A stretch of 64,000 nucleotides of DNA from Antilocapra americana (Eukaryota > Chordata > Mammalia > Artiodactyla > Antilocapridae): contig ML661902.1 in assembly GCA_007570785.1 (NCBI GenBank), positions 1,473,044-1,537,043 of the forward strand. Reading direction: 5' to 3'. Shown here one piece after another: positions 32,901 through 43,806 of the stretch; within the stretch, counting starts at the first letter, position 1; each line of letters starts with the position of its first letter. The notes under the pieces are model-generated. The model worked only from the letters and a program-made list of their open reading frames with translations. It was not told the DNA's origin and did no database searches. Position numbers and translations under genes: made by a program.

Positions 32901-34200
32901 CAAGTGGCACTGCTTGAGCTCGATCCCAATGTCCCATTTCCATCTTGGAATGGACTGCTGCTAAGTACATCTTACTTTGACTTGGCAGGCCTCATTGGAA
33001 TCCACTTGTAATGAGCATTTCCAGATACATGGTCACTGGTGTTTGCTCCAAAGTCAAGTATTCTGTTTCTACCAGGGCCCAGTAACATGTTAAGAGTTAT
33101 TTCTCAAAGATTTTGTAATCTCTACTACAGGTGGCATGGCCCTGTTCCAGATTTTAGGAGCTTGTATTGAGATCTCCCACTGAGACTTGCCATCATCTCC
33201 ACACTACTGCTTTCCCAGACACCGTACAGACACCTCCAGCACCTTTAGAGTCTGCTGGATCGGATGCCCCACGTGGCCAGGCCGAAGCACGGCAGCCTGG
33301 AGCTTACACGGAGCTCTACTCTGATCCCAGCTCCACCTCAAACTGGCAGCCTTCTATGTTACCCATGACTGCACTAGGGCAGTACTCCTAGGGGTGGACG
33401 GAATGTGCTGCACCAAGAAGCCAAAAGAGATCTACCAGGTACCATCTTTCTTTTTATTACTACAGGGGATGCGAGGTGCAGAAGTAGTTTGGAGGAGATA
33501 TTTCAGTACCCTTCTGACCACTGTACCCATGAAATTTCACAAAAGTGGCAGATCCCGGAACTTCCTAGAATTTATCTCCCATGACCAGAATATAGGTATA
33601 TTACTAAATTCTGCAGCATTCCAGCCACCTCTTGCTTATCCTGCCCAATCAGCACAATGTCATTGTTGTAACAGACATGAAGTTCTTATCTCTGACTACC
33701 TTATGACAGAAACAGCAGAATTAATACATCCCAGTGGTCCTGGATAGACAAATAGTTTCTGATCTGTTTTTGTAACTGGAATAGAGAACAAGCACTGGCT
33801 GCGTATCATGTACCTAAACCCTTAATTATCTACTATGATAGTGATACCTCATCAGCCAGAGCAACCATAACCAAGACTGCAAGCTGGTTAGGTCTGCAGT
33901 AATCAGTATTCTCCAGGATGGGTTTCTATAATCACCAACTTAATAGAAAATAAACAAATATGATACAGCATATGCAGTAAAAATAGAAGTATAAGGACCA
34001 CCAAAAATGCATCTTTACTGTGCATTTTGTGCCAACTTCCAAACATATTATTTTCAAGTTATACATACTTGGTAACTGGGAAATAAACACTGGCTGAGTC
34101 CACTGACCCAGTGGCCATACTGTGAACTGGACCTTATCCAGGGCTCCCTGAAAGTCCATTTCTTAATGAGGTGTCATAATATTTGTAATGTTTAAGCGTC
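32901..34200 (-). pseudogene. ERV-L-like endogenous retrovirus pol remnant
   Basis: Seen on the reverse strand: an RT segment around 33595-33670 reads ...DIVLIGQDKQEVAGML... with the catalytic YxDD box decayed. An upstream FSIP-type block sits at about 33760-33790. Downstream (33060-33140) comes a CATGCCACCTGTAGTAGAGA ... TACTGGGCCCTGGTAGAAAC stretch typical of ERV-L pol. Known: ERV-L elements are old, env-less class III retrovirus-like elements of mammals. Inferred: a heavily decayed copy with stops in every frame. The 117-codon forward frame at 33394-33747 is its antisense shadow. Confidence 0.6.
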
Positions 34201-35984
34201 ACCATCTGACTATTTCTGTGGGTTCCCGCCACCTCACAGATGTAAATAAGCTATGTAACTGTGACCGCTGTGGTCCACCAGACAGGACTGAGGAGGGGAA
34301 TCGCCACTCAACTTCTTTGTGGCCTTGGTGACCCCTCGCTGGTATATTCCTGATGGCCTGGGTGAATGGTATGTCCTCTGAGCCCTTGAGTGGGACATAA
34401 TCCCCTGGTGGGTCCTCCGTCATTATACAAGACATCCATCACAGAATGCCAGATCCTCTCAGACTCTATTCCTTCAACATCTTTCAAGGCAGCTCAGGCT
34501 TTCTGTTTTGTTGCATATGAGGCATAACTTTTTCCAGGCTTCTAAGGTCAATTTAGCAGCAAGTTTGCCTGTTTCCCAGGATTTCCTTTTAAGACTTTAA
34601 CCCTACGTCCTAAGAAAGTGATCCCAAATCAATGCATTCTTTCTTATCTTATCCAACCTTACATCCCAGTCCTCTTGATCTCCAATGTACTGGCTCCTGA
34701 TGATACATCCTAATGAATTCTTACAATTTTCCAGGCCCAGCACATCCCCAGCAGGATCATAAAGGGATATAACCCTGGTCAGTACCTTGGCAACCAAGAC
34801 AGAAGGTGAGAGCAGCTCCTAAGGAGGTACCTGCTAACATGTGAAGGAAAAGTTTCTTCAGCATCATTTAGCATAGGGAAATGCTAGATGTTCCTAGAGA
34901 ATGGAGACCTGCTTTGTAAACCCAGAGAGTCTATAGAATCAACACCATCAAGGGCAATCACCCAGATGCACCAGCCTATGTTTTAAGATGCTAAATGTTC
35001 CCCACCAGGGCTCTGGCCTTTGCATAACAGACCTGCCTTGGTTGACCATTCAAACCTCTGGAGCTTGACAACCCTAACAACGATATCTTTAAGTTCCTGC
35101 TTGATATAGCTGCTTTTGCACTACAGAAGAACTGAACCCCCAATGTTAGGTACAACAGAGGCCCGCTGGTTGTTACATTTAACCATTAACTGCTTGTTAA
35201 TTGCCCTTTTTCTGTCACTATCTCTTTACAGGGCATCCCAACAACCAGCCAACTTTGTCTCATTGACACTGTTTTCACCAAACCTTTCAAATGTCTGCTT
35301 TATTGTACCTGCCAGAGCATTCCTCTCCAAGGACATTTTCCCATGTCAACACAGGTGAAACCTTCAGCAACCAAGCTACCACGCTGTCCCAGGAACTATT
35401 CATACCTCATCTACCAACCAGGAAAGCATCCTCTTCACCCACAGGTTGTAGGTAAGTCAGAGTCAACGCTTCTTCCTACTCCAGCCTAACACATCCTACC
35501 ACAAACCACTCTCTGAACTAGTTGTGCTTGTCCAGGTCTTCCAAAATCCAAACGGTAAGACAGGATTGGACAGAACAAACACACCTGTGAGGGAACATGG
35601 GCAGTGAGCCAGAGGATTCTGGAAAGCCATCATAATGTGATACCAATCTGCCCCTTCTTGAGAATGGGAAGGAGGACTTGTGGGCAGGAATGCTTTAGAT
35701 GACAGTACAAATCTAAGGAAGTTTAGCAAGGTTATGGGAGCCCTGGAGACAGAGTTCCCATGTCTCCAAAAATGGGCCTGCCTTAGTTTCCCTGCCACAT
35801 TCATCATCAGCTGCAAGCAGTGAATGGGAAATTCAGCCTCTTGGCACACGCAGGGATGAGTTTCAGAGGGCAGAAGCTGAGGCTGTGCGTTAATGCTGTT
35901 CCATATCCTGTGATGTAGGAGGTGCATTCTGATGGCTGCCACAGCGGCCGCCAGCTTACTGAGGATATAAAATACACCAGTCAG
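34201..35984 (-). pseudogene. Probable gag/leader part of the same ERV-L-like element
   Basis: Seen: reverse frames 34199-34435 and 34603-34797 carry an IPFTQAIRNIPARG block and a SQLHSLFTSVRW block that resemble the gag C-terminal part of ERV-L-type elements. The region lies immediately upstream of the pol remnant in the right order. The 163-codon reverse frame 35496-35987 has no feature I recognise. No LTR was found at either end. Assignment of 34800-35984 rests on position only. Confidence 0.4.
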
Positions 35985-36112
35985 CATTCTAAGTGCCTTG
36001 TGAACATTACCTCACTGATACTTCACAACATGGTGAGGCTGGGTCTCTAGCATTTATAAATGAAGCAGCTGAAGCTAAGTGGCTTGCCCAGTTCTGGTAC
36101 AGACTTCACTAT
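35985..36112 (-). repeat. MIR SINE, reverse
   Basis: TTCTAAGTGCCTTGTGAACA, TACCTCACTGATACTTCACA, TTTATAAATGAAGCAGCTGA and GTGGCTTGCCCAG follow the order of a reversed MIR. Confidence 0.75.
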
Positions 36113-36811
36113 TTTCATATTATTTTAAGTACCAGTGGTGTCCTGGTCCTTCTCAAAGAGTTTAAAAAAATAAAGTAGACTGTGTTCAGCCCAAGGTCCC
36201 AGCACCAGGTAAATTTTTCCACCAGAAAAGGTTTAAACAAATACTGCCTGTGCCAAAACAGGCAGAAAAGATGTTGATCACAGCATAGAAAATGCGGACG
36301 AGCAGTCAATTGAAGAGAGCATGGCATCTAAAGCAGTAGCAGCCCGTTGCCAATCCAGGAGGTACAAATAAAGCCAGCATTTGGAGAAAAGGTAGGAAGA
36401 AGGCAAACTCTTCTGGAGAAGTCAATTGGATAATGGTTGTTACAAAAAGACGTGCTGAGAGCAATAAAGACAAATCACTGTCCACAATGTGAAGTGCATC
36501 TGCTGGTGCTGAAAATAAATCCCTCATTTCATTGCCTGTGTAAGGTAGGAGCAGCCCTGAGGAAAAGATTTAGGCTGAAGAAAATGGAGATTTTCTTCTG
36601 GTGTTTAGAGTCAACCTAATAAGTGTTAAGATTGTGATGCTCAAGTATCAGAATCTTCAATGACTATCCTGATGACATAGGACCACATTTCCACCTCAAG
36701 AATCTTTCTTATGGGAAACACAGCATGAAGACACAGAGATGGATGAAGTATTGCTGACAATAGAAAGACAATAGAAAAAGTTGGATCAATGGAAAAAAAG
36801 AAAAAAATCAA
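36113..36811. other. Unannotated spacer
   Basis: Mixed composition. Small open frames on both strands (for example 36306-36527 and 36437-36619) show no domain. No repeat named. Confidence 0.4.
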
Positions 36812-37820
36812 TAGAAAAAGTCAGTGATCAATGCAAAGAAATAGAGGAAAACAACAGAATGGGAAAGACTAGAGAGAGCTATACAAAAAAATGTCATGAC
36901 CCAGATAACCACAGCGGTGAGATCACTCACCTAGAGCCAGACATCTTGAAATGTCAAGTGGACCTTAGGAAGAATCACTGGGAACAAAGCTAGTGGGGGT
37001 GATGGAAATCCAGTTGAGCTATCTTGAATCCTAAAAGATGATGCTGTGAAAGTGTTCCATTCAACATGCCAGCAAATCTGGAAAACACAGCAGTGGCCAC
37101 AGGACTGGAAAAAGTCAGTTTTCATTCCAATCCCAAAGAAAGGCAATATCAGAGAATGTTCAAACTACTGCACAATTGCACTCATCTCACACTCTAGCAA
37201 AGTAATGCTCAAAATTCTCCAAGCCAGGCTTCAACAGTTCGTGAACTGTGAACTTCCAGATGTTCAAGAAAAGGCAAAGGAACCAGAGATCAAACTACCA
37301 ACATCCATTGGTAGTTCGTTGAATCATTGAAAAAGCAAGAGAGTTCCAGAAAAACATCTTCTTCTGCTTTATTGACTACTCCAAAGCCTGTGACTGTGTG
37401 GATCACAACAAACTATGGAAAATTCTTAAACAGATTCTCCTGAGAAATCTGTATGCAGGTCAAGAAGCAACAGTTAGAAGTGGACATGGAACAACAGACT
37501 GGTTCCAAATCAGGAAAGGAGTACATCAAGGCTGGATAGCCTCACCCTAGTTATTTAACTTATATACACAGTACATCATGTGAAATGCTGGGCTGGATTA
37601 AGCACAAGGTGGAATCATGATTGCCTGGAGAAATATCAATAATCTCAGATACACAGATGACACCACCATTATGGCAGAAAGTGAAGATGAACTAAAGAGC
37701 CTCTTGATGAAAGTGAAAGAGGAGAGAGAAAAGGTTGGCTTAAAACTCAGCATTCAGAAAACTAAGATCATGGCATCCGGTCCCATCACTTCATGACAAA
37801 TAGATGGGGAAACAATAGAA
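36812..37820 (+). mobile_element. BovB LINE, 5' half of a split copy
   Basis: Seen: starts in the linker before RT (GTGATCAATGCAAAGAAATA) and runs through the fingers and palm. The frame 37046-37330 encodes STCQQIWKTQQWPQDWKKSV. The RT catalytic box is present as YTDD (tacacagatgac at about 37650). The sequence stops at GATGGGGAAACAATAGAA, where a 695-bp insertion begins, and continues at 38516. Inferred: an inactive copy with stops, for example in TCATGACAAATAGATG. Confidence 0.93.
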
Positions 37821-37821
37821 G

Positions 37822-38091
37822 CAGTTCAGTTCAGTTGCTCAGTCGTGTCCGACTCTGTGTGACACCATAGATGGCAGCCTACCAGGCTCCGCCATCCATG
37901 GGATTCTCCAGGCAAGAGTACTGGAGTGGGGTGCCTTTTCCTCCTTCAGTGCATGAAAGTGAAAAGGGAAAGTGAAGTCGCTCAGTCGTGTCCGACTCCT
38001 ACCGACCCGATGGACTGAAGCCTACCAGGCTCTGCCATCCATGGGATTTTCCAGGCAAGAGTACTGGAGTGGGGTGCCAGTGCCTTCTCCA
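37822..38091 (-). mobile_element. BOV-A2 dimeric SINE, reverse, inside BovB
   Basis: Seen: two Bov-A monomers head to tail in reverse. Each has a TCAGTCGTGTCCGACTC complement of the tail and a CCAGGCAAGAGTACTGGAGT complement of the body, joined by GTGCATGAAAGTGAAAAGGG. Known: BOV-A2 is the dimeric derivative of Bov-A, present in ruminants. It occupies the left 270 bp of the insertion in the BovB. Confidence 0.93.
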
Positions 38092-38515
38092 GATGTTTTC
38101 TTTGGTGGGTTTAATTCCTTTTCCCTCTTAGTAAAGCTAGAGTGATATCAAGGAAGAGCCAATCTCTAGTCTTGGTATTGAAATTAAAACCAAATGTTCT
38201 TTGAAAGAATTACAAAGTTTTCCTTGTTTCTGGGGAAAAAACCAAAAAAACAACAACTCTTCTGAAATCACCTTAGTTCTCCCAGGGTTCCACATCTAGA
38301 AAAGAAACAGATTTTTTTCCTGAGGTTTTCTGAGGCCCAGACCACTGTGGGGGCTTCAGCCCTGCAGTAATCTCTACCTCCAGTCTGCACTTTATCCCCA
38401 GAACATAGATGCAAATTGAAAGCCTTTCTGCACAAGACCTATGGATAAAAGCAGAAATGAATGGAACCTGTACCAAAGAATCAGCTGCCATGGGAAGAAT
38501 GAGAACGTTCACTCA
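38092..38515. other. Unexplained 420-bp passenger within the split BovB
   Basis: Seen: between the BOV-A2 and the point where BovB resumes (ATTGGAAACAGTGAGAGAC at 38515-38533) is sequence that matches no repeat I recognise and no other part of this window. It has mixed composition and no long ORF in its own right. It could be co-transposed flanking DNA, a fragment of an LTR, or filler from a repair event. Confidence 0.6.
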
Positions 38516-39122
38516 TTGGAAACAGTGAGAGACTTTATTGTTTTGGGCTCCAAAATCACTGCAGATGGTGATTGCAGCCATGAAATTAAAAGACACTTGC
38601 TCCTAGGAAGAAAAGCTATGACCAACCTAGACAGCATATTGAAAAGCAGAGACATTACTTTGCCAACAAAGGGCCATCTAGTCAAAGCTATGGCTTTTCC
38701 AGTAGTCATGTATGGATATGAGAGTTGGACTCAGAAAGGTGAGTGCCAAAGAATTGATGCTTTTTAACTGTGGTGTTGGAGCAGACTCTTGAGAGTCCCC
38801 TTGGACTGCAAGGAGATCCAACCATTCAATACTAAAGGAAATCAGTCCTGAATATTCATTGGAAGGATTGGTACTAAAGCTGAAACTCCAAAACTTTGGC
38901 CACCTGATGTAAAGAACCAACTCACTAGAGAAAATCCTGAAGATGGGAAAGACTGAAAGCAGGAGGAGAAGGAGATGACAGAGGATGAGATGGTTGGATG
39001 GCATCACCGACACAATGGATATGAGTATGATTAAGCTCTGGGAGTTGGTGATGGACAGGGAAGCCTGGTGTGCTGCAGTCCATGGGGTCACAAGAGTCGG
39101 ACACGACTGAGTGACTGAACTT
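38516..39122 (+). mobile_element. BovB LINE, 3' half of the split copy
   Basis: Seen: resumes exactly where the copy stopped at 37820 (GAAACAGTG...ACTTTATT...GGGCTCC) and runs to the 3' tail (GTCGGACACGACTGAGTGAC). The frame 38441-38767 encodes VLGSKITADGDCSHEIKRHL and the following region. Inferred: same insertion as 36812-37820. Confidence 0.94.
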
Positions 39123-39234
39123 ATACTGATGAAGTATTGTTGACAATATAAAAAGTCAGAAATGTATAAACAAATATAGGAGAGTCCTTACTCTATGCTG
39201 TATTAATATGCACCAACCTGGGAGAAGCTATTTC

Positions 39235-39500
39235 TGTGTTCAATAAATGCTGAATGAGAAATTACCATGGGCCAAGCACTGTGTCAGTAGCTAAGGACAG
39301 AGAAGTAAAGAAAGACTGAAATGGTCTCTGCCTTAATGGGGCATCTAGTCTGGAAAACAGGAAAACAGATACCAGGTTAACAAGACACATGAGATAAAGA
39401 GGCAAGTAGGGTGTTGTGATAGAGAATAATGGTGTGGGAGACTAATATTTCATAATAGGGCAATAGAAGGTTCTCTGAAGTAATATATAAAGTAAAATCT
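39235..39500. repeat. Possible ancient repeat (L2/MIR-like or unnamed family)
   Basis: TTCAATAAATGCTGAATGAG, GGGCCAAGCACTGTGTCAGT, GGTCTCTGCCTTAATGGGGC and GTGTTGTGATAGAGAATAAT resemble an old mammalian repeat that begins with a GTGCCAGGCACTGT block. Diverged; family uncertain. Confidence 0.4.
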
Positions 39501-40710
39501 AAGGAATAAATAGGATAGGCACTGTCAAAAAACCAATAGCATAATAATAGTGCTCTAGACAGGAGAAATTAAGAATAAGAATCAGGGGTGAGATGCCAGA
39601 GAGAGAGGGGCTACCCAGAGGGTCACAGAGGAGCTGAGAGGGTACAGGATCTGGATTCAAAGTGGAGAGAGGTCCTTTAATAGAAGACAAACTGCCTGCA
39701 TTCTAATAGAAGAAAATAAACAATCTGAGTGACAGTAGAAGTAGTCTCATATTTATTTGCTAAGTCAGAAGAGGATGAAATTAATTCTAATATAAAATTT
39801 TCAGTTTTGTTGCATGAATTACATGTGAGTGGAGGATGGAGAGGTCTAAGTGTATAAATGAGGTGAAAGGTGAGAAGAAATTAAGGTATAAAATAATTGT
39901 CTCATAAAGTGTGAAAGAGAAACTATTAAAAATATACATAGCACAATTTTCAAGGCAGTGTTGAATGTCCATACAGTGCAGATATGCCTATTAATTATTT
40001 TTTCTGTAATTAATATACTTCCTTCTCTTTGTTTGGCTTTCTGTTTTGTTGGTAAAAAAAAACCTCCAGATTTAACACGTGGGAAAAAATTGTGGAAATG
40101 ACAAATAGAAAACAATTAAAAACATAATGATATCTAAACAAGGATATATACATTATGAGCAATCATGTAAATAGTGCTAAATAAAATTACATTCAAATTA
40201 TTAAAATAACTAAAGTTGCAAATGAAATATGACTCATTTTAACATTATTTACCAAATAAACTAAATGAATCTCTTCCTAAAATAACTTTTAAAAAATGTT
40301 ACCTTTTAACGTTTCCCAGATTTAAAAAAAACCATATGGGCAGGTAGGAAATTTAAAATAAAAAGCAGAAGTCTTCATGCTGTCTAAATATAGATATAGT
40401 AGTGTGCCAGGTTTTAGCTGAAATTCCTCTATATATAACCTGTAATGGGTCCATTATTTACTTAAAAATGTTCTATTTCTAAAGAACAGATAATGTAGTT
40501 AATTAAAATGTCAATTAACAGGTTTTTATATTCCCTTAATTTTTGCTTTCTCCATTTCTACACACATGTGATTGGGACTTCAAAAGACTAACCAACCATA
40601 AAATAACGGGACAAATTGTGAAGTGGAAATCAAATACCATACTTTGAACCAAAGTTTTTTGTATTGTATTAAAATTCTAAATTCCTTTAGGTTATTAAAA
40701 TAAAGTTTAC
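39501..40710. other. Unannotated A/T-rich stretch
   Basis: No gene or repeat I can support. Confidence 0.45.
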
Positions 40711-40897
40711 ACCAGGGGTTCTCAAACTTCAGTGTGTATCAGAATTGGATTTTATTGAAGAAATAAATTCTTGGGCTCCATTCTATAACTACTGAGTCAG
40801 AATTTATGTGGAGAGGGAGAGGAATCCACTTATTTATTAAAGCTTCTCAGTCTTTGAGGTAGATGACTTCTGGCACATGTTGAAAAAAACTACTACC
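40711..40897 (+). mobile_element. MER5A-like hAT (Charlie) MITE
   Basis: Seen: CAGGGGTTCTCAAACTTCAG at the left, TCTTGGGCTCCATTCTATAA and ACTGAGTCAGAATTTATG in the middle, and a decayed right end near 40890. This matches the short MER5A transposon with terminal CAGNGGTTCTCAA. Known: MER5A is a non-autonomous hAT element common to placental mammals. Confidence 0.75.
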
Positions 40898-41329
40898 TCA
40901 ATTTCAAACTATATTTCAGACAGATTTTTGTGCAAAAGGAATAAAAAAAATAAATTATCCAATTAAACTTTGGATTCTTAGTAATATGTTTCACTGATGT
41001 TCAATTAAAACTTGATAATATTATGTTGTATAATTAGATAAATATCTGGGAAATATAGATTCCAATGTCAATTTGCATATACGATGGTCCATCTTTGATT
41101 ACACAATGTCTGTCTTTATGCTATGTTGTGGTAAAAATACAAAGGCAGTTTTTGTTCATTAGATGGATAACTTAGTGTCTAAAATTGTAAAATACCGGAA
41201 GAAACTGGATTCTTGTGGTACCACTCAAGGTGACAATGTGGATTAAGAATGGCTTTAATGGAGACTGTGTAACACTCATATTTTGATGAGAAGTCTATGA
41301 AAGATAAAACAAGAAAGATCTACCTGGAT
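40898..41329. other. Unannotated A/T-rich spacer
   Basis: No gene or repeat recognised. Confidence 0.45.
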
Positions 41330-41405
41330 TGCTAAGGCTGACACCAGGGTGGGATGGCGGGGGTGGTGGCAGGGAGGGAATACATGTATACTCACAGCTG
41401 ACTCT
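41330..41405 (+). mobile_element. L1 3' UTR, left part (split by BOV-A2)
   Basis: GGGATGGCGGGGGTGGTGGC, AGGGAGGGAATACATGTATA, then CTCACAGCTGACTC. This G-rich 3' UTR continues at 41681 after the SINE. Confidence 0.75.
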
Positions 41406-41680
41406 GGAGAAGGCAATGGCACCCCACTCCAGTACTCTTGCCTGGAAAATCCCATGGATGGAGGAGCCTGGTGGGCTGCAGTCCACGGGGTCGCTAAGAG
41501 TCAGACATGACTGAGCAACTTCACTTTCATTTTTCACTTTCATGCATTGGATAAAGAAATGGCAACCCACTCCAGTGTTCTTGCCTGGAAAATCCCAGGG
41601 ATGGAGGAGCCTGGTGAGCTTCGTCTATGGGGTCGCACAGAATTAGACATGACTGAAGCGACTTAGCAGCAGCAGAAGCA
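41406..41680 (+). mobile_element. BOV-A2 dimeric SINE nested in L1
   Basis: Seen: two forward Bov-A monomers (each with CCACTCCAGTRTTCTTGCCT and a GGGGTCG tail block) joined by TTCACTTTCATTTTTCACTT. The flanks AGCTGACTC (41396-41404) and AGCTGATTC (41683-41691) form a near-perfect target duplication inside the L1 3' UTR. The frame 41329-41514 is an accident of the SINE. Confidence 0.92.
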
Positions 41681-41745
41681 TAGCTGATTCGCATTGTTGT
41701 ACAGCAGAAACCAACACAACATTGTAAAGAAATTTTTAAAAGTCT
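41681..41745 (+). mobile_element. L1 3' UTR, right part and tail
   Basis: ATTGTTGTACAGCAGAAACC, AACACAACATTGTAAAG and an A-rich end complete the L1 begun at 41330. Confidence 0.8.
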
Positions 41746-42410
41746 GATTAAAAATAAGCAAAAGACTTGAACAGATACCTCACCAAAGAAAATACACAGA
41801 TGCTGTGCAGCTGAAACTATCACAATATTGTTAATTAGCTATACTCCAATATAAAAATGTTTTTTTAAAAGATATACAGAGGGCAACTAAGCATATGAAA
41901 AGGTGCTTCAAATTATATGCCAGGGAAATGCAAATTAAAACAGTGAGTTACCACTACATGCCCATTAGAATAGCCAAAATCCAGAGCACTGGCAATACCA
42001 AAGGCTGGTGAGGTTATAGAGCAACAGGAACTCTCACTCACTGCTAGTGGGAATGCTAAACTACACAGACATTGGAAGACAATTTACAAAACTTTGTATG
42101 AAACTATAATGGTGGATACATGTCATTATTCATCTGTCCAAACCATACAATATCCAAGAGTGAACCCTAATGGAAACTGTGATTTGGGGGTGATAATGAT
42201 GTGTCAAGCTATTTTCATAAACTGTAGCAAATGTCTGATTCTGGTGGGGGATACTGAAAATAGGGAGCCATGGATGTGGGTGGGGGGAGGGGAAAATGAG
42301 AAATCTCTGCACCTTCCTCGCAATTTACTGTGAACCTAAAACTGCTCTGAAAAATCAGGGTCTACAACATTATTAATCAACTATATTGCAATATAAAATA
42401 AAAAGTAAAT
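41746..42410 (+). mobile_element. Older L1, ORF2 C-terminus and 3' UTR, with a tiny L1 tail inserted
   Basis: Seen: CAAAAGACTTGAACAGATAC, GGCAACTAAGCATATGAAAA, GGGAAATGCAAATTAAAACA and CTCTGCACCTTCCTCGCAAT follow the end of L1 ORF2 and its 3' UTR. A 68-base L1 3' tail (41803-41870, CAGCTGAAACTATCACAATA ... TATACTCCAATATAAAA) interrupts it. The ORF2 sequence resumes with a near-copy of the flank (AATACACAGATG and GATATACAGAGG). Confidence 0.8.
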
Positions 42411-43601
42411 ATATCAGAAAAATAAATTAAATTTGCTATATTTTGAAAAAATAAGTTGATAAAAGTATAAAATCTGATATTTGACTCAGCATTGTAAAAC
42501 TTATGTTTGAACCATTTGAATATATAAACCTTCATTTTCAACTGTACATTTTATAAAATAAACAGATCAAGTATATCCAATGAAAATATAGTATTCTGAT
42601 TAAGAAATTCTGTAAATAGAAAATACACACTGAATTATGAAAACTTAGTATGAAACAAAGGATGTGAACCAACTCATTAGTAATTTTAATATTGATTACA
42701 TGTTGAAATGTTAATTTGGATATACAAGGTTATATATGGTTAAATAAATATCCTATGAAAAATAATTTTTTTTTTAAATGTATATGTTAGAACAATTAAA
42801 ATGACACAGATGGCATGTGTTGTACTTCTCTAGGACAAAGTTGCTTAGACAATTTATAAAAAGTTATGTATGCATATATAATTTGCCATGATTTTTGCCA
42901 TTACACTATCTGTTGAACTAGGACATAGAATCTTGCATGTAATAATTATGACCTAAGTTACATAAGGAAGCAGGAGTTTTACTTGCACACACTGAGGCTT
43001 GAGAGCAAGAGAGATTCTTCACAATGTCATGGGGAAAAAGTAGGAGCTTGCCAGCTTCCAGGAAGATGATCTCAACAAAATGAAGTTACTGCTTCTACCA
43101 GCATCTGGTAGTTTGCTCCTGTCATCAGCACCAAGAGGGAAAATACACACATAGTCAGGAAGAGTAAAATCATGATTGACTTGAAGTCATCTAATAATTT
43201 GAGGAGGGAGACAAAGATGAGCAACCAGAAACTGTTTAAAAAGAAAATTTTCTGAGAATTTACTTTTTGTGATAAGAAATAATTAAATTTATGATACTAA
43301 AGATGTTCTGAAAAATAAAGCAGATGAAAATGATCTTTCAGAAATCTATTTGAAAAGATCCGGTCTCGTACTCAAAATACCATTACTCAGCATTTCAAAA
43401 TTTCTCTGTAGAGCAGAAATATAATGGTTGCAGTTTTGCCTTAAAAATATATGCTAAATATTGCTCCATTACCCAATGGAGGTAATCATGAAGGCCAATG
43501 ATTAGTTAGAAGATTTTTCAAGTTATTCTTTGGTAGAAAAAATAATATGTGCCATTTTATGATATAAGCATTCATTCAAAATATATTTATTCATTGTGCA
43601 T
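42411..43601. other. Unannotated A/T-rich stretch
   Basis: No gene or named repeat. T- and A-runs occur near 42767-42778. Confidence 0.45.
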
Positions 43602-43806
43602 GCTCAGTTGCTAAGTCATATCTGACTCTTTGTGACCCCATGGACTGTAGCCAACCAGGCTCCTCTGTCCATTGGATTTTCCAGGCAAGAACACTGGAGT
43701 GGGGTGCCATTTCTTCCTCTAGCGGATCTTCCCCACTCAGGGATGGAATCTGTATCTCCTGCATTGGCAGGCAGATTCTTTACCAGTAAACCACCTAGGA
43801 AACCCA
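43602..43806 (-). mobile_element. Bov-tA SINE, reverse
   Basis: GCTCAGTTGCTAAGTCATAT at the left (complement of the tail), TTTTCCAGGCAAGAACACTG in the body, and TTACCAGTAAACCACCTAGG at the right (complement of the tRNA-like head). The B-box complement is decayed (GGATGGAATCTG). Confidence 0.93.

Noticed and set aside
33394..33747. 117-codon forward frame
   Set aside because: Antisense to the ERV-L-like pol remnant.
35496..35987. 163-codon reverse frame
   Set aside because: Cys/His/Pro-rich without recognisable motif. It lies at the edge of an ERV-like region and a MIR. Not supported as a gene.
41329..41514. Short frame with GGGG-rich start
   Set aside because: Crosses an L1/BOV-A2 junction; accidental.
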